A DNA stretch of 64,000 nt from Salminus brasiliensis (taxonomy: Eukaryota > Chordata > Actinopteri > Characiformes > Bryconidae): NCBI RefSeq assembly GCF_030463535.1, contig NC_132879.1:40144597-40208596 (forward strand), read 5' to 3'. The position numbers and the translations under genes were made by a program. Positions 1 to 50,760 of this stretch are shown here, piece by piece. The notes under the pieces are model-generated. The model was not told where the DNA came from. It ran no database searches and saw only the letters and a list, made by a program, of their open reading frames with translations. The first letter of the stretch is position 1, and the number at the start of each line of letters is the position of its first letter.

Positions 1-39193
<39,193 letters not shown>

Positions 39194-39446
39194 CTTTTCC
39201 GCCCGTTTTCTCGCCACTGCTCCTTTTTGCTGCTTTTTTTTCAGCGCGGAACTCTCATCGCTGTGTATCCCCCCTTGCGCACAAGTTAGTGTGAGCTTAC
39301 GATTGGAGACTTTCGGTAGTAAATGCTATAAAGCGTCCGCGTTTTTTCTCCGCTCCATTCTTTCTTTCCTCGTTCAGGCTTCAGCGGCGCTGCGATTTCT
39401 CTTCCCTCACACCTCCCCCCCACCCCCCACCAAAGGGAGAGGGGGG

Positions 39447-39479
<33 letters not shown>

Positions 39480-39620
39480 TGCCGCCGCAGCGCCTCTCGA
39501 GCCGTGTCCTTCCGCCAGCAGGAAATGCCCCCTCAAATCTTTCGACCGCTGTCTATTGTTTGTACTGGAGTGTCCCGAGGCACATAGGTCCTTCAGCTTC
39601 AAAAACACGCACTGGACCTC

Positions 39621-40747
39621 GGCAGCCCGCCTGTGCTGTGGCATTTCAACAAACGTGAAGGGACCGAACGTTCACCTTGCTTATTTTAAAACATGGTTAA
39701 CGCATTCCGACGGGACTAGTTTTCACGGAATGATCGGTGATTCGGCACACACGTATACACATCTGCGAGTCTGCGAGTCACTTCTTCACACTGGTTTCGA
39801 GGGAGACACTTGGGGAACATCCTCATTTACCACTCCAAAAGAGCCTCTTCGTCGCGTGTTAAGGAAAGGTTGTGCAATAAAGCAGCGGGTACCATGAGAC
39901 GAGCAAACACTACGAAGTGACTTAAGTGGGCTAAAATATTATCTCATATAAGTCAACGTGGGTGGTAAGATAAGACCGTTTCAAGCTACAGAATATTGTT
40001 ATTGAAATATTGTAAATTGTTTTCAAAAAGTTGCAATGTGTAAATTGCATTTGTTCTAAGTTGTGTAAAGAAGTACAGATTCTGAGAGCACGTAATTAAA
40101 CTTTACAGTATGATCGCACCTCTGTGCAGCTTAATGTGCTTTCATCTTATAGGTCATGAAACGTTTCTCTGCAGTATCGGCTCTTTTGCACTTACTCGTA
40201 TTCCTATATTAAGTGAAAGTCTAAAGCTGGATTTCAGACCAAAACAGGAACCTGTTAGTGTTTGTGTCTGCATAAGGGGGAATTTCACAAGTTTTTGTTT
40301 TTATAAGAAATATACATTTCAGCATACTGATAAATATGTAAACAGTGTCCCAAAATTATTTGGTGCAAAATGTTCACTTCTACCTCTGTTCTAAGTCAAA
40401 TACCAAGGACTAGGGATTGTAATAGGGAAAATAACACCACTATCGTTGCTACTCTGAGCTTGGCACACTAATAACCATGCTATGTAACTTTGATGAAGTG
40501 GGCGAACAATGCTTGCAAGAACTGCACAGCACTGCGTAACCAGAGTTATATCAGTGTAGAATTCTGTAATATTATTCTACTGTGTGAGCCAACGTGTTTC
40601 TTTCACTTTCAGTGACATTTCTGCATCTCCCAGCTTGTCCAGAAAAGTGTGTCCTCAATGCACAAATACACTGCCTGACTGTAGAGGGAGCCCAGGAAAT
40701 GCCAATTCTCACATAATGCTGCTTTAACACTGACATTAATATACACA
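39621..40747. other. Intergenic, no gene seen
   Basis: AT-rich past 39900. No coding exon, transposon end or RNA gene recognised; short open frames show no family. Confidence 0.65.
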
Positions 40748-42090
40748 ATGGAATATACTGGACAAAAATGATGGTACCCCTGAAAATAGTGTGTCCACTA
40801 ATTAGCATCACAGGTGTCTACAATCTTGTAATCAGTCAGTGGGCCTATATATAGGTAGTCACTGTGCTGTTTGGCGACAACATGGACCAGAGGAAGCGTC
40901 TCAGAGTTGTCTCAGGAGATTAGAATGAAAATTATAGACAAGCATGTTAAAGGTAAAGGTTATAAGACCATCTCTAAGCAGCTTGATGTTCCTGTGACTA
41001 CAGTTGCACATATTCAGAAATTTAAGATCCATGGGACTGTAGCCAACCTCCCTGGACGTGGCTGCAGGAGGAAAATTAATGACAAATCAAAGAGATGGAT
41101 AATACGAATGGTAACAAAAGAGCCCAGAAAACTTGATGAACTTCCAGCTCAAGGAACATCATTGTCAGATTGCACCATCCGTCGTTGCTTGGGAGACGAC
41201 CAAGGACACCACTGTTGAAAACAAATCATAAAAAAGCCAGACTGGAATTTGCAAAACTACATGTTGACAAGCCCCAAAGCTTCTGGGAGAATGTCCTATG
41301 GACAGATGAGAAAAATTTAACTTTTTGCCAAGGCACATCATCTCTATGTTCACAGATGGAAAAATAAAGCATATCAAGAAAAGAACACTGTCCCTACTGT
41401 GAAAAATGGACGAGGCTAACGTTATGTTCTGGGGCTGCTTTGCTGCATCTGGCACAGGGTGTCTTGAATCTGCGCAGTGTACAATGAAATCTCAAGACTC
41501 AAGGGATTCTAGAGAGAAATGTGCTGCCCAGTGTCAGAAAGCTTGGTCTCAGTCGCAGGTCATGGAATAATGCAAGCGCAACAGAATAATGACCCAAAAC
41601 ACACAGCTAAAAACACCCTAGAATTGCTGAGAGGAAAACATTGGACTATTCTGAAGTGGCCCTGACCTAAATCCGATCGAGCATCTTTTGAAAGGAGCTG
41701 AAACATGCCGTCAGAAAAGGCACCCTTTAAACCTGAGACAACTGGAGCAGATTGCTCATGAGGAGTGGGCCAAAATACCTGTTGAGGTGCAGAAGTCTCA
41801 TTGACAGTTACAGGAATCGTTTGATTGCAGTGATTTCCTCAAAAGGTTGTGCAACAAAATATCAAGTTAAGGGTACCATCATTTCTGTCCAGGCCTGTTT
41901 CATGAGTTGATTTTTAAAAAATAATTTTGTTGAAGCATGGTGGAAAAGCGATGTCTGACTTTCATTAGTTAATTTCCATAGCATTTTTATTTATTATTAC
42001 TTTTGTCAGATTCAAGTTATTTCTGTGACCATTGTGGGTTTTTCTTTCATTAACTGAGGGGTACCAACAATTTTGTCAACGTGTGTAGCT
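40748..42090 (+). mobile_element. Tc1-like transposon, left outer repeat missing
   Basis: The left side starts within the inner repeat (TGGACAAAAATGATGGTACC). The right side has both the inner repeat (GGTACCATCATTTCTGTCCA at 41872) and the full outer repeat ending GGGTACCAACAATTTTGTCA at about 42080. It is the same family as the interrupted element at 57.5-63.1 kb. Confidence 0.88.
40882..41870 (+). pseudogene. Tc1-like transposase pseudogene
   Basis: ATG at 40882 (MDQRKRLRVVSGD) soon meets a stop; the frame resumes as KIIDKHVKGKGYKTISKQLD (helix-turn-helix) and LPGRGCRRKI. Later, frameshifted pieces give SFWENVLWTDEKNLTF (first Asp), [10 protein letters not shown] (second Asp) and a decayed NPIEH-like site near 41670-41690. 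Many shifts and stops. Confidence 0.88.
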
Positions 42091-42199
42091 AAATGAACAA
42101 TGGTGAAAACAGTATTGTACAGATTAGTATATTTGGTATTCTAGTTGTTAGCACAGACATCATGGAAATTGGTCCATGGTCGTTTTTCGAGCCAGTACA

Positions 42200-42722
42200 A
42201 ACAAAATGGGAATGTCCAGCCATCATACCGCTCTGTGTCTCAGAGATGAATGTGCTTTGGTCCAAAATGTGCATTAACCCAAGAACAAAAGCAAAAGACT
42301 TTGTGAAGATGCTCATTATCCACAGTGAAGCGAGTACTGTATCCACATGGGCTGAAAGGCCACTCTGCCAGGAAGAAGCCATTACTCCAAAAGAAAAAAG
42401 CCAGATTAATGTTTGCAAATGTACACAGGGATGTGGTCTAACGAAACTAAAAGGAGGAAATGGTGCACTTCACAAAATAGATGGCATTATGAGGAAAGAA
42501 CATTATGCGGAAATACTGAAGCAACATCTGAAGACATCAGCCAGGAAGTTAAAGCTTGTGCGCAAATGGGTCTTCCAAATGGAGAATGACCCGAGGCATA
42601 CTGCCAAACTGGTTGCAAAGAGGCTTAAGGATAATGAAGTTAATGTTTTGGAGTGACCATCACAAAGCCCCGATCTCAATCCTATTGAAAATGTATGGGC
42701 AAAGCTGAAAAGGCATGTGACA
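42200..42722 (+). mobile_element. Tc1-type transposase fragment, second family
   Basis: The translation contains MNVLWSKMCINPRTKAKDFV, then HYAEILKQHLKTSARKLKLV, KWVFQMENDPRHTAKLV (second catalytic Asp), a TGA at 42654-42656, then [20 protein letters not shown] (third catalytic residue) and VTER. No left terminal repeat found. At its right end it passes without a gap into the terminal repeat of the next element. Confidence 0.82.
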
Positions 42723-43404
42723 GAGAGGTCTGTAATGTTCATCATAGGTACACTTCAACTGTGAGAAAAAAAACTACAAAAATGAAAAAAAAAAATCACA
42801 TTGTAGGATTTTTAAAGAATTTATTTGTAAATTATGGTGGAAAATAAGAGTTTGTGTTCGTGATCATTTTGACCCCACGGGATGAAATCTTGCGTGGGGC
42901 CCCAGAGTCTTGTATGTCTTCCATTTTCTTACAATTGCTCCCACAGTTGATTTATTCACACCAACCTGCTTGCCTATTGTAGATTCACTCTTCCCAGCCT
43001 GGTGCAGGTCCTTCGACAGCTCTTTGGTCTTGTCCATGGTTAAGTTTGGAGTCTGACTATTGTTGGCTACGGACAGGTGTCTTTTATACAGATAACAAGG
43101 TCAAACAGGTGCCGTTAATACAGGTAACGAGTGGAGAAGAGACAGGAGAAGTGGACAGAAAAGCTTCTTAAAGAAGTTACAGGTCTGTAAGAGCCAGAAA
43201 TCTTGCTTGTTTGTGGGTGACCAAATACTTATTTTCCACCATAATTTACAAATAAATTCTTTAAAAATCCTACAATGTGATTTCCTGGATTTTCTCTCGC
43301 ATAGTTGAAGTGTACCTATGATGAAAATTACAGACCTCTCTCATCTTTCTAAGTAGGAGAACTTGCACAATCCGTGGCTGACTAAATACTTTTTTGCCCC
43401 ACTG
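42722..43404 (-). mobile_element. Short internally deleted Tc1-like element
   Basis: Inverted repeats face each other: 42725-42860 (AGAGGTCTGTAATGTTCATC) and 43205-43404 (ending TTTTTTGCCCCACTG then TA). Between them, on the minus strand, is only the transposase N terminus starting at 43037 (MDKTKELSKDLHQAGKSEST). The left repeat lacks its outermost part. The family is close to the element at 13057-14610. Confidence 0.85.
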
Positions 43405-44920
43405 TATACCTGTATGTATTCAGTTCCTAGCAACCTATATATAAGGTTTAACTAACTGGAAGAGGTAAGAAGTGGTTTTATTCAATTCTCAGTTAATGTA
43501 GGCAGCTCTTTTACCCAAATCTAAGTGTTATGCAAAGACATTTTATTTCTTGCAAGAGAAAAAGTTACATGAAATGAAATCCTTGGAAAAGGCAACAAGT
43601 CACAAAAAACAAGACCAAACCAATTACCATCAACGTAGAATGATATAAAATATAAAAGCAATTCAAGAGTGAAAGGAAATGGTTTGCACAACTTAAACCA
43701 ATTTGGCTTCTTGAAAGTTGTGTGGTATAGAAGAAGAGGTGGCTGTGCGGCATGCCAGGATAGTGTAGAACTGAGGTGAAAGACTGCTGCCACCTTGTGG
43801 TCAATAATCACAGTACATCCAAAAGTAATAATAATAATTAAAATAAAAAAAAATACACTCGCTCATCTCAAGTTGGTTACAATGTTCAGCCACAGACCAC
43901 CTCAGGGCTGATACTGGTGTCCCCTCTAAGCACACACACCTACTCATTTAGAAAGTTCTTTATACGAAAATAGTGCACAAGTGTAATGTACCCTTACAAA
44001 TTAGTATTCATTCAAAATGTGTGTAGGACACAAACTAGAAGTGCGTCATAAGGTAATTATTAAGGTAATAATTTCATGTGTACTGGTGTGATTAAATGTA
44101 AATACAGCAGTATAACAGAGTGAAAGAAAAGCCAAAGAAACCAGACACAGCATACAAAGTACAGTAAGAAGAGCACTCATTTCCAGCCTGGTACTGATCT
44201 ATTGTTATAAAGGTGCTTTTAGTATAACCAAAGAATCCAACCAGCCTTTATTTTGTTATATTATTTTGTCTGTGGCTACCCAATTGAACTGCTACCAAAA
44301 TGTTGCGAAAATATGCTTAATCTCATCGTTTGAGATGCAGTTTACATAGTTTGCCCATTAATCAATTATTGCTCCTGCTGTGGTTGAACTTCACATCTAA
44401 ATCATTATAAAGACAGTCTTACCTCTGTTTTAACAGGACCAAAAAGACGGGACAACTGAAGCCTCAGAAAGTAGTGGTTATGCACAGCTGCCCTTCCACA
44501 GCATAAATGTTGAATGCATAAATGTTTTCGCACCATGGAAATGTTAACCATTGTGTGGGGCTTCAACAAAATGTTAACAACTATTGTCTGGGGTCTCAAC
44601 AATGCTTTGCCAAGGCAATGGATTTCAATCACCATAAGAGTGCTTCATTTTAAATGTTGAGGCTTCCTGAGTTCATTGTATTGCTTTTCAACCCCTCCTC
44701 CCCCCAAATCTTTGCATCCTTCCTCAGTTTCCATAACATCACTCAGAATCTTACGGTTACATCTTGTGTGGGGGGAACAAATTAATTTTTTCTTAACCCC
44801 AAAATGCCCTAAATATCAAAATACAGTATTTTCTTGTTTCAGTGAGTAGACAGAAAAAAAATACACTTTGAAATTCAGCAGGATTGTCTCCTCCATTATG
44901 GGTAAGAATTTGGTCAGGCT
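43405..44920. other. Intergenic, downstream flank of mansc1
   Basis: AT-rich, probably including the mansc1 3' untranslated region (minus-strand AATAAA near 44247-44252 is one candidate polyadenylation signal). A good CTCF-like motif, CCACAAGGTGGCAGC on the minus strand, lies at 43786-43800. Confidence 0.5.
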
Positions 44921-46876
44921 TCAGATTTCATAGTGCAGGTCGTTGAGCTCCAGTCTTGTGTAGTGTCTCCTGTCAAATGATTCCATGGCTTTGCGGCCCA
45001 CGATGGCCAAAACCAAGGTGAGGCAGATCAGCATGACCACCACCACCGCCACCAGGCTGTTTTTCCAAGTCATGTGCGACCCCTTAGCCTTGTCCGGGGC
45101 AGAGCCCACAGCTGGAGGTATCAGGCTATCAGGCCTTGAAGCCAGATTCTTTAGATCATTTTCCATCTCCACAACCACGATAGTCGTCCTTTCAGCGGTA
45201 GCTGTGCATGTAGTTGTAGTACTTGTAGTAGTGGTGGTTGTAGTAGTAGTGGTGGTAGTAGTATTTGGAGGAGTTGTGGAAGTGGCTGTTGGCTTTTGCG
45301 TGGGGGTTGTGGTGGTTGGTGATTTGGTGGTGGATTTCCCAACTTGGGGCTCTGTTTTTTTTGGTGGTTTAAGGGGCTTTTTGGAAGGCCTGATTGGTTT
45401 TGCAGGTAGCTGTGGTGGTTGAGGTGAGTGGGGTAGCTGTGTTATTGCAGTAGTAGCAATTGGTGACACTGTGGATGGGATCTTGGTGGTTGTACTAGTG
45501 GGCTGTGTTGTGGTGGTTGTTGTTGTTGTTGTTGTGGTGGTAACTATTATTGTGGCAGCATGTGTGCTGGGCATGGTAACAGCTGGCATAGTAACCAGAA
45601 TAAAGGAAGGCTCAGTTGGTGGTTGTGTGGTGGTGGTGGCGGTTGACATTGTTGTAGCCTGAGTGGTGGTGGTTGTGGGTAAGGTTGTGGTGGTTGTTGT
45701 AGTGGGTTGTGTGGGGCTTGTGGCCATGGTGGGCTGGGGTGTGGTTATCATCATGGTTGGAGGTGTGATTCTTGGTGTTGTAATTGTTGGTCTAATGGTC
45801 GTTGAGGTGGACGGAGCAGTGATCAGTTGTCTTGCCAGAGTGGCATGAATGAAGGGCATGACAGTTGTCCTCCCATTTCCTTTCGCAGTGGGATGTATTA
45901 CATCTTCAAGTTTGCAAAGCAAAAAACAGTCATTAACCATAACCGTGAAACAATTAAAAACAAAAGACATATGATGAAGTCTGCATCAGGGTTCTAGAAG
46001 CATTTGATATGAACAGATAATCTAAGAACTGTGAGGTACTGCTTTCATTGATGAAAAACATACCTTTGGAAATATCATAGGTGTTGACCCCAGGCTTGGC
46101 AGGCATCAGTGGGCAGTCTTGCTCAGTATCACAATGAAACAGGTAGCAGTTGTCATTGCCAGGTTGGCTTGATGGCTTATACACAACCATATTACACTTT
46201 ATACCTGTAAGAGAAGTGAAGTGGTAGTTACTGTAGGTTATTAGATCCTTTACTTATTGACTAACTCCATAAAGCTTAAATTATATAATATGAATGAACT
46301 GAGCAAGCATCATACCAAAAGAAGTCAAACACATTTGGTAATTTGTACACTACAAACAACTCTGATGTGGTTCTTCCTGCATTAGGTTTTGTCTCTAGTA
46401 AGTAAAACCATGCTTAATTGTGTTGAGGTCAAGTGAATTCCATTCAATTTCTTTGCCTTAAAAGCTCTTTGGTTGGTTTTGTTGTATGTCTTAGGCCATT
46501 ATCCATTAGTACTGTGAAGCACCATAATCTCTCAGCATTAGACTGAGTATGATCAGAATGTATAGTTCTATACACTTCAGCATCCATGAATGTTCATGAA
46601 TGTGCACTCTAATCTAGGCTTTTTAACAATGTAATTGTACTTTACAAGTATAAATGACACTAAATGCTCATTAGTAGATTAAATTTCACAACAATGCCTT
46701 CATCATGTCTGACAATGTAGCACACTTTGGACCATGCACCCATACATAAGTAATCTTAGTTTAATTTGTCCAAAGAATTTTGTTCTAGAAGAGGGCAGGC
46801 TTGTTTAGTTGTTTTCTAGCAGTCTTATCTGGCCGTTTTTGAGTGCAACCAGTGGTTTGCATTTTGAAGGGAACCC

Positions 46877-46908
<32 letters not shown>

Positions 46909-47665
46909 GTTTTTTTTTTTTACAATGGAAGGAATTCTATGATCATCTATTGTATTTGTCTTTTTTGTTCTTCCAGACCTTTTGGTGTTGCCAAGCTTGC
47001 GAGTGTATTCTCTTTAAACACCACTCTAGACCACAGGTTTTAATTCCAACAGTTTTACTTTTATTCTTCATTATTATTGTAGTGTGATCATAAAGTGTTT
47101 GAAACCCCTGTGTAGGTGTGTGTGTGTTTGGGTGTGTAGATGGAAATTGAGAAAGAGATATGTTAGCAGAGAGCGATAAATAATTAGATAAAGCTTCTCT
47201 TATGTTCAGTATGACTAGCTGATTGAGAGCTCTCCTCTACAGATCGCAACTGCAAGTTAGTTTACAGTAGCGGTGGATTAATCTACTCTAGAAACAAGAG
47301 TTAGGGTCCTAAGGAAACATGTATGTGCTAGCCTACTGTCGCTAGCAATGCAGAGCTAAACATTTGTTTGAAATGTAGATGTAGTAGAGTCCAAAACAAA
47401 AATCAGCATCTGTCTTCCTACCTGGCTCCACCTCTTCTGAGCAGCAGGCCAGGATACAGTCTTTCTCCGCTTGCTTTACCCTGGTACTAGTTACGGCCCT
47501 ATTGCGTTCCACAGCTACGCGTACATTTACGATGGCATCTCTGTGCTGTCTGGAGTAACACGTCTTCCCGTTGGAGCCCAAGGCAGGACCACTTGCTTGG
47601 AGAAAGAGTAGAGCCATGAGCGGCAGCATAGCTGCCTTGTAGGAGCCGTGTTGTGCCAGCACCAT
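44921..47665 (-). CDS. mansc1: mansc1, MANSC domain-containing protein 1
   Basis: Three coding exons: 47422-47665, 46064-46204 and 44921-45903, joined in phase 1 at both junctions, total 455 codons plus TGA at 44923-44921. The product is a predicted type I membrane protein: signal peptide about residues 1-31 (hydrophobic core MLPLMALLFL), cysteine-rich MANSC domain about 36-125 spanning the first two exons (TCYSRQHRDA, CILACCSEE, NCYLFHCDTEQDCPL), then a long Thr/Pro-rich mucin-like stalk. One membrane span (LVAVVVVMLICLTLVLAIVG) precedes a short tail ending RLELNDLHYEI, similar to the human MANSC1 tail. ATG at 47665 has a strong context (AAAGCCATGG); in-frame Met13 is an alternative. MANSC1 is the neighbour of LRP6 in human too. 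Its cellular function is poorly known. Confidence 0.93.
45130..45850 (-). repeat. ACC/ACA-rich low-complexity coding tract (mucin-like stalk of mansc1)
   Basis: The minus-strand codons are overwhelmingly ACx (Thr), with Thr runs of 12 or more near 45230-45270 and 45500-45540. On the plus strand this makes long Val-rich open frames that are not genes. The tract is probably length-variable. Confidence 0.85.
46205..47421 (-). other. mansc1 intron between the two MANSC-domain exons
   Basis: The donor is G|GTAGGA at 47421 and the acceptor TTACAG at 46205. It contains an (ATT)n tract at 46877-46908 and no recognised element. Confidence 0.8.
46877..46908. repeat. (TTA)n microsatellite followed by a T-run
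   Basis: About 11 TTA units. Confidence 0.95.
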
Positions 47666-48754
47666 GGCTTTAGAGTTTGAGAGATCCAGAGGGTTCTCAG
47701 GGGCAACAGAGTCCTGTTAGGAAGAGTTTGAGATTTGTTGGATTACAGCTAGTAGGAGGTATTAGGCGCATCAGTCAACAGTCACTTTAAGCAAGCAGGG
47801 AAGTTTAATGAGTTCAGTGTTACTCTGTGATCTAATATTTCCTTTTTAAGCATATGCACTATATTTAAATCCAATAAAACTTTCAGACTTTCATAATCAG
47901 GCTTGATGTTAGATGTTAGACACACTGATATCTCCTGAAGTCACTGTCTTCATGGATCTTCGGCTTGCTAGAAAAAAAGGTCAGGGGTTACACTAACTAT
48001 TTATTAAACACAATATTTATCACAATATTTTTGACAAACTGACAAAATACACCAGTAATGACAAAAATATGCTATCCAAAAACTATCCAATATCTAGTAC
48101 AATGATTTGTATTTACAATTTGCTGTACTCCATTCAATTAAACAGGACTGGTTATGCTTTTTTGTAAAGAAATAAGCAATTGGTCAGTGTTCTTTAAGCA
48201 TCAGTATTTGCTAAGACATGCTCAGAAAAGACATGCTCCAAAAAAAACATCACATTAACATAATTTACCACAATGATAAAATAGATTTCACCTTCATCCT
48301 TACTTAGATGTAATTGCAGAAACAAAACAAATTTAATAAGCCTGATTTTGAAAACCAACTACAAAATGTGCATTGTCATTTGCATTTTCCTAGTAATCCA
48401 CATACAGACCTTTTTGCAAGTTGTTATGCCAAACAAATATAATGTCAGTTATTTAAATCATTTGATTATTATTTATTATTTGAGTTACTAACCAGTCCCT
48501 GGTGTGCGCAGACAAAACTCCATCTGATGGTCTCACGTCCTTTGGGTCCACAGTTCAAGTACACCTCTTTATAGCAGCAGGACTTTGCTCCTGTTATTCT
48601 GCAATGCATGGCTCTGGTTATCTTAAGTAACCGATTTCAAACAGTATCATTATCATGACCAACTTATCAGTATATGTTTTATAATGTGTTACTGTCACTA
48701 TGTCATAGGCCTGGAGTAGTGATGGTGACAATTGTTTAAAAATAAATAAACAAA

Positions 48755-48781
48755 TATAATAATAATAATAATAATAATAAT
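48755..48781. repeat. (AAT)n microsatellite
   Basis: About 8-9 AAT units. Confidence 0.9.
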
Positions 48782-48986
48782 TAGTTTAGCCACACCACTC
48801 CTTTACTGCAAAGAAAGACGCCAATCCTCGATATATAGATGGCATTTTTAGTATCATTATATTTTGGATCATAAGACTGATGGAGAAAACAGATATCAAT
48901 TTTTGTATTTCTTAATATTGCAATTTATATTGCAAAATGAAAAAACATTGCAAGGTCACTCTTTTCCAATATTGTACAGCCCTACC

Positions 48987-49875
48987 TCCATGTCTGTACG
49001 CCCCCTGACCCAAAAGCACAAGAAAAATCAGCTATCTGCTTAAAACCACATCAATTTTGGATTTCTGTTCAGTGGAGCAATGAAACAAAACTGGAACTTT
49101 TCAGGTTTAAGGATCAGCGGTACGTCCAGAGAAGGGAAAATAAAGCATATGCTGAAAAGAACACCCTGCCTACAGTAAAACATTGCAGTGGCTCTGTGAT
49201 GCTCTGGGGCTGACTGCTTCCTCTGGTACTGGAAACCTGCAACATGTGGAGGGCAAGATGGATTCAGTCAAAAAAATCCTAGCAGAAAATGTCTACTAGG
49301 CCTCCCAGCAGGACAATGATCACAACCTTAACTTAAAACTTAGGGTTGGTTTTAAAATTTTTCCCATTCAGCTGACTTGATCCCCATAGAAAATATTTGG
49401 TGTGATTTAAGGAAAGGCATGCAAACCCAAGAATATTAGTGAACTGGAGGGCACTGCCCATGAGGAATGGGCTAAGATTCCTCCGGCACTTTCCAGAAGC
49501 TGGTGTCTGGCTACGCATCAGGTTTGCAGCAGATCATGACAGAAAAAGGTGCTCTACCAAGAGGCTTGTTATGAAGGGGTTGAATAATTCGGAAACAGCA
49601 GTAGTTGTGATATTTTGTGTTGAATTTGGAGAAAGCACTTGTTATATTAATTGTGTTGAGCTATTTACAATGTTTTTGTTTGACTGGCTCATTGCAAACA
49701 GCTGAAAGTTTGTTCGTTTTGCTAATAAAACCTAATTTGCAATGACGGTTGAATAATTCAGATTGCAACTGTAGCATTACAAGAAAATACATGATTTCCT
49801 TTCACTAATTTCACCTCACCAAAACAGCTTTCCTTGCTCATTGTGACCAGGGGTGCCAATAGTTCTGGAGTGCAC
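48987..49875 (+). mobile_element. Degenerate Tc1-type transposon remnant
   Basis: The translation in shifting frames gives SVQWSNETKLELF (first Asp replaced by Asn in this copy), KNTLPTVKH, SGSVMLWG then a stop, and PIENIWCDLRKGMQTQE. The end region has GGGGTGCCAATAGTTCTGGA at 49850, like Tc1 terminal repeats. Strongly decayed, lying in the region upstream of mansc1. Confidence 0.75.
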
Positions 49876-50760
49876 TGGCAAGGCCTTGTAGCCTGTAATT
49901 AAACACAGTGTAATTGCCTGATCTACGGCACACTTTATAAGAGCACACCGACTGATAAACAGGCCTGCCTGCTGGTGCTGAAGCTGAGCTGATGCGTCGC
50001 TAGGATACCAAGCATCATCTGAGGGGGCATCCCGAGCTGCGACCAGACCGTGATGCAATCTTAATGAAATATGCAACGTCGTCTTTCCTCCGGTCACAAA
50101 AGCCAGCAGATACATTCTTTATTCCCGAACTACGTTCGCTTCGCTATCTCTGCTAACTCTGCTAGCTCGGGCTCAGGGCGCCGCTCGAGCTACAGATTCT
50201 GTCGTCTGTCTTCCTCACTGGGTCCACTTACGTGCACTGAAAGCGTCCGAACGACCCCGATCAACGTCGTCGCCTGAGGAACGGTCGCAGGCAGGTTATG
50301 CAGACGAGTCGTGCTGAGGGGTTCATCTCGAGACCTAATTCTCTTCTGCGCGCACCTTAAAGACGTACGGGGGGACCGTCATTTTAAAATGGTGCCTGCG
50401 ATCACGGACAAGCACAGATTGAATCTCTTGAAGGAGTCCCGGTCCTCAAAAACATTTCAAAAGCTTCTCTTCTTTTGTCACCTCGACGCCGCTCCGTGCG
50501 GGGTCTGCCTAAACTAGTCCGTTCAGCACACTGATAGCAACGGAGGCTGGAAACGCGACGAGAATACAGCGCTGTACCGAGAGCACGGAAACACACAGTC
50601 CAAACGGCGCTGAATCAAACGGTACCGACCTCAGCGCCAACGCTCGCGCTCCTCCACTCTGACCCACTTCAGTCTCTTTGTGTGCTCCAGGACGGTGACG
50701 TCACGCGCCTCCTGCCCGGCGCACGCCAAACCTCGTTTTTCGTCGAAGAGAAAAGGAGAA

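Larger units (their letters stand above)
47666..50760 (-). promoter_or_regulatory. mansc1 5' untranslated exons and CpG-rich promoter (inferred)
   Basis: A good acceptor (CTTCCTAACAG|GAC at 47714-47723) begins the exon carrying the start codon, so at least one upstream exon exists. A strong donor, CAC|GTAAGT, at 50231-50226 lies in a CpG-rich stretch (50130-50750) and is my best candidate for the end of untranslated exon 1. The intron between holds a Tc1-type remnant and a possible small exon at about 48502-48605. Transcript evidence is needed to settle the structure. Confidence 0.5.

Noticed and set aside
44985..45848. Long Val/Gly-rich plus-strand open frames
   Set aside because: They are the reverse strand of the Thr-rich mansc1 stalk codons; no start context, splice fit or family.
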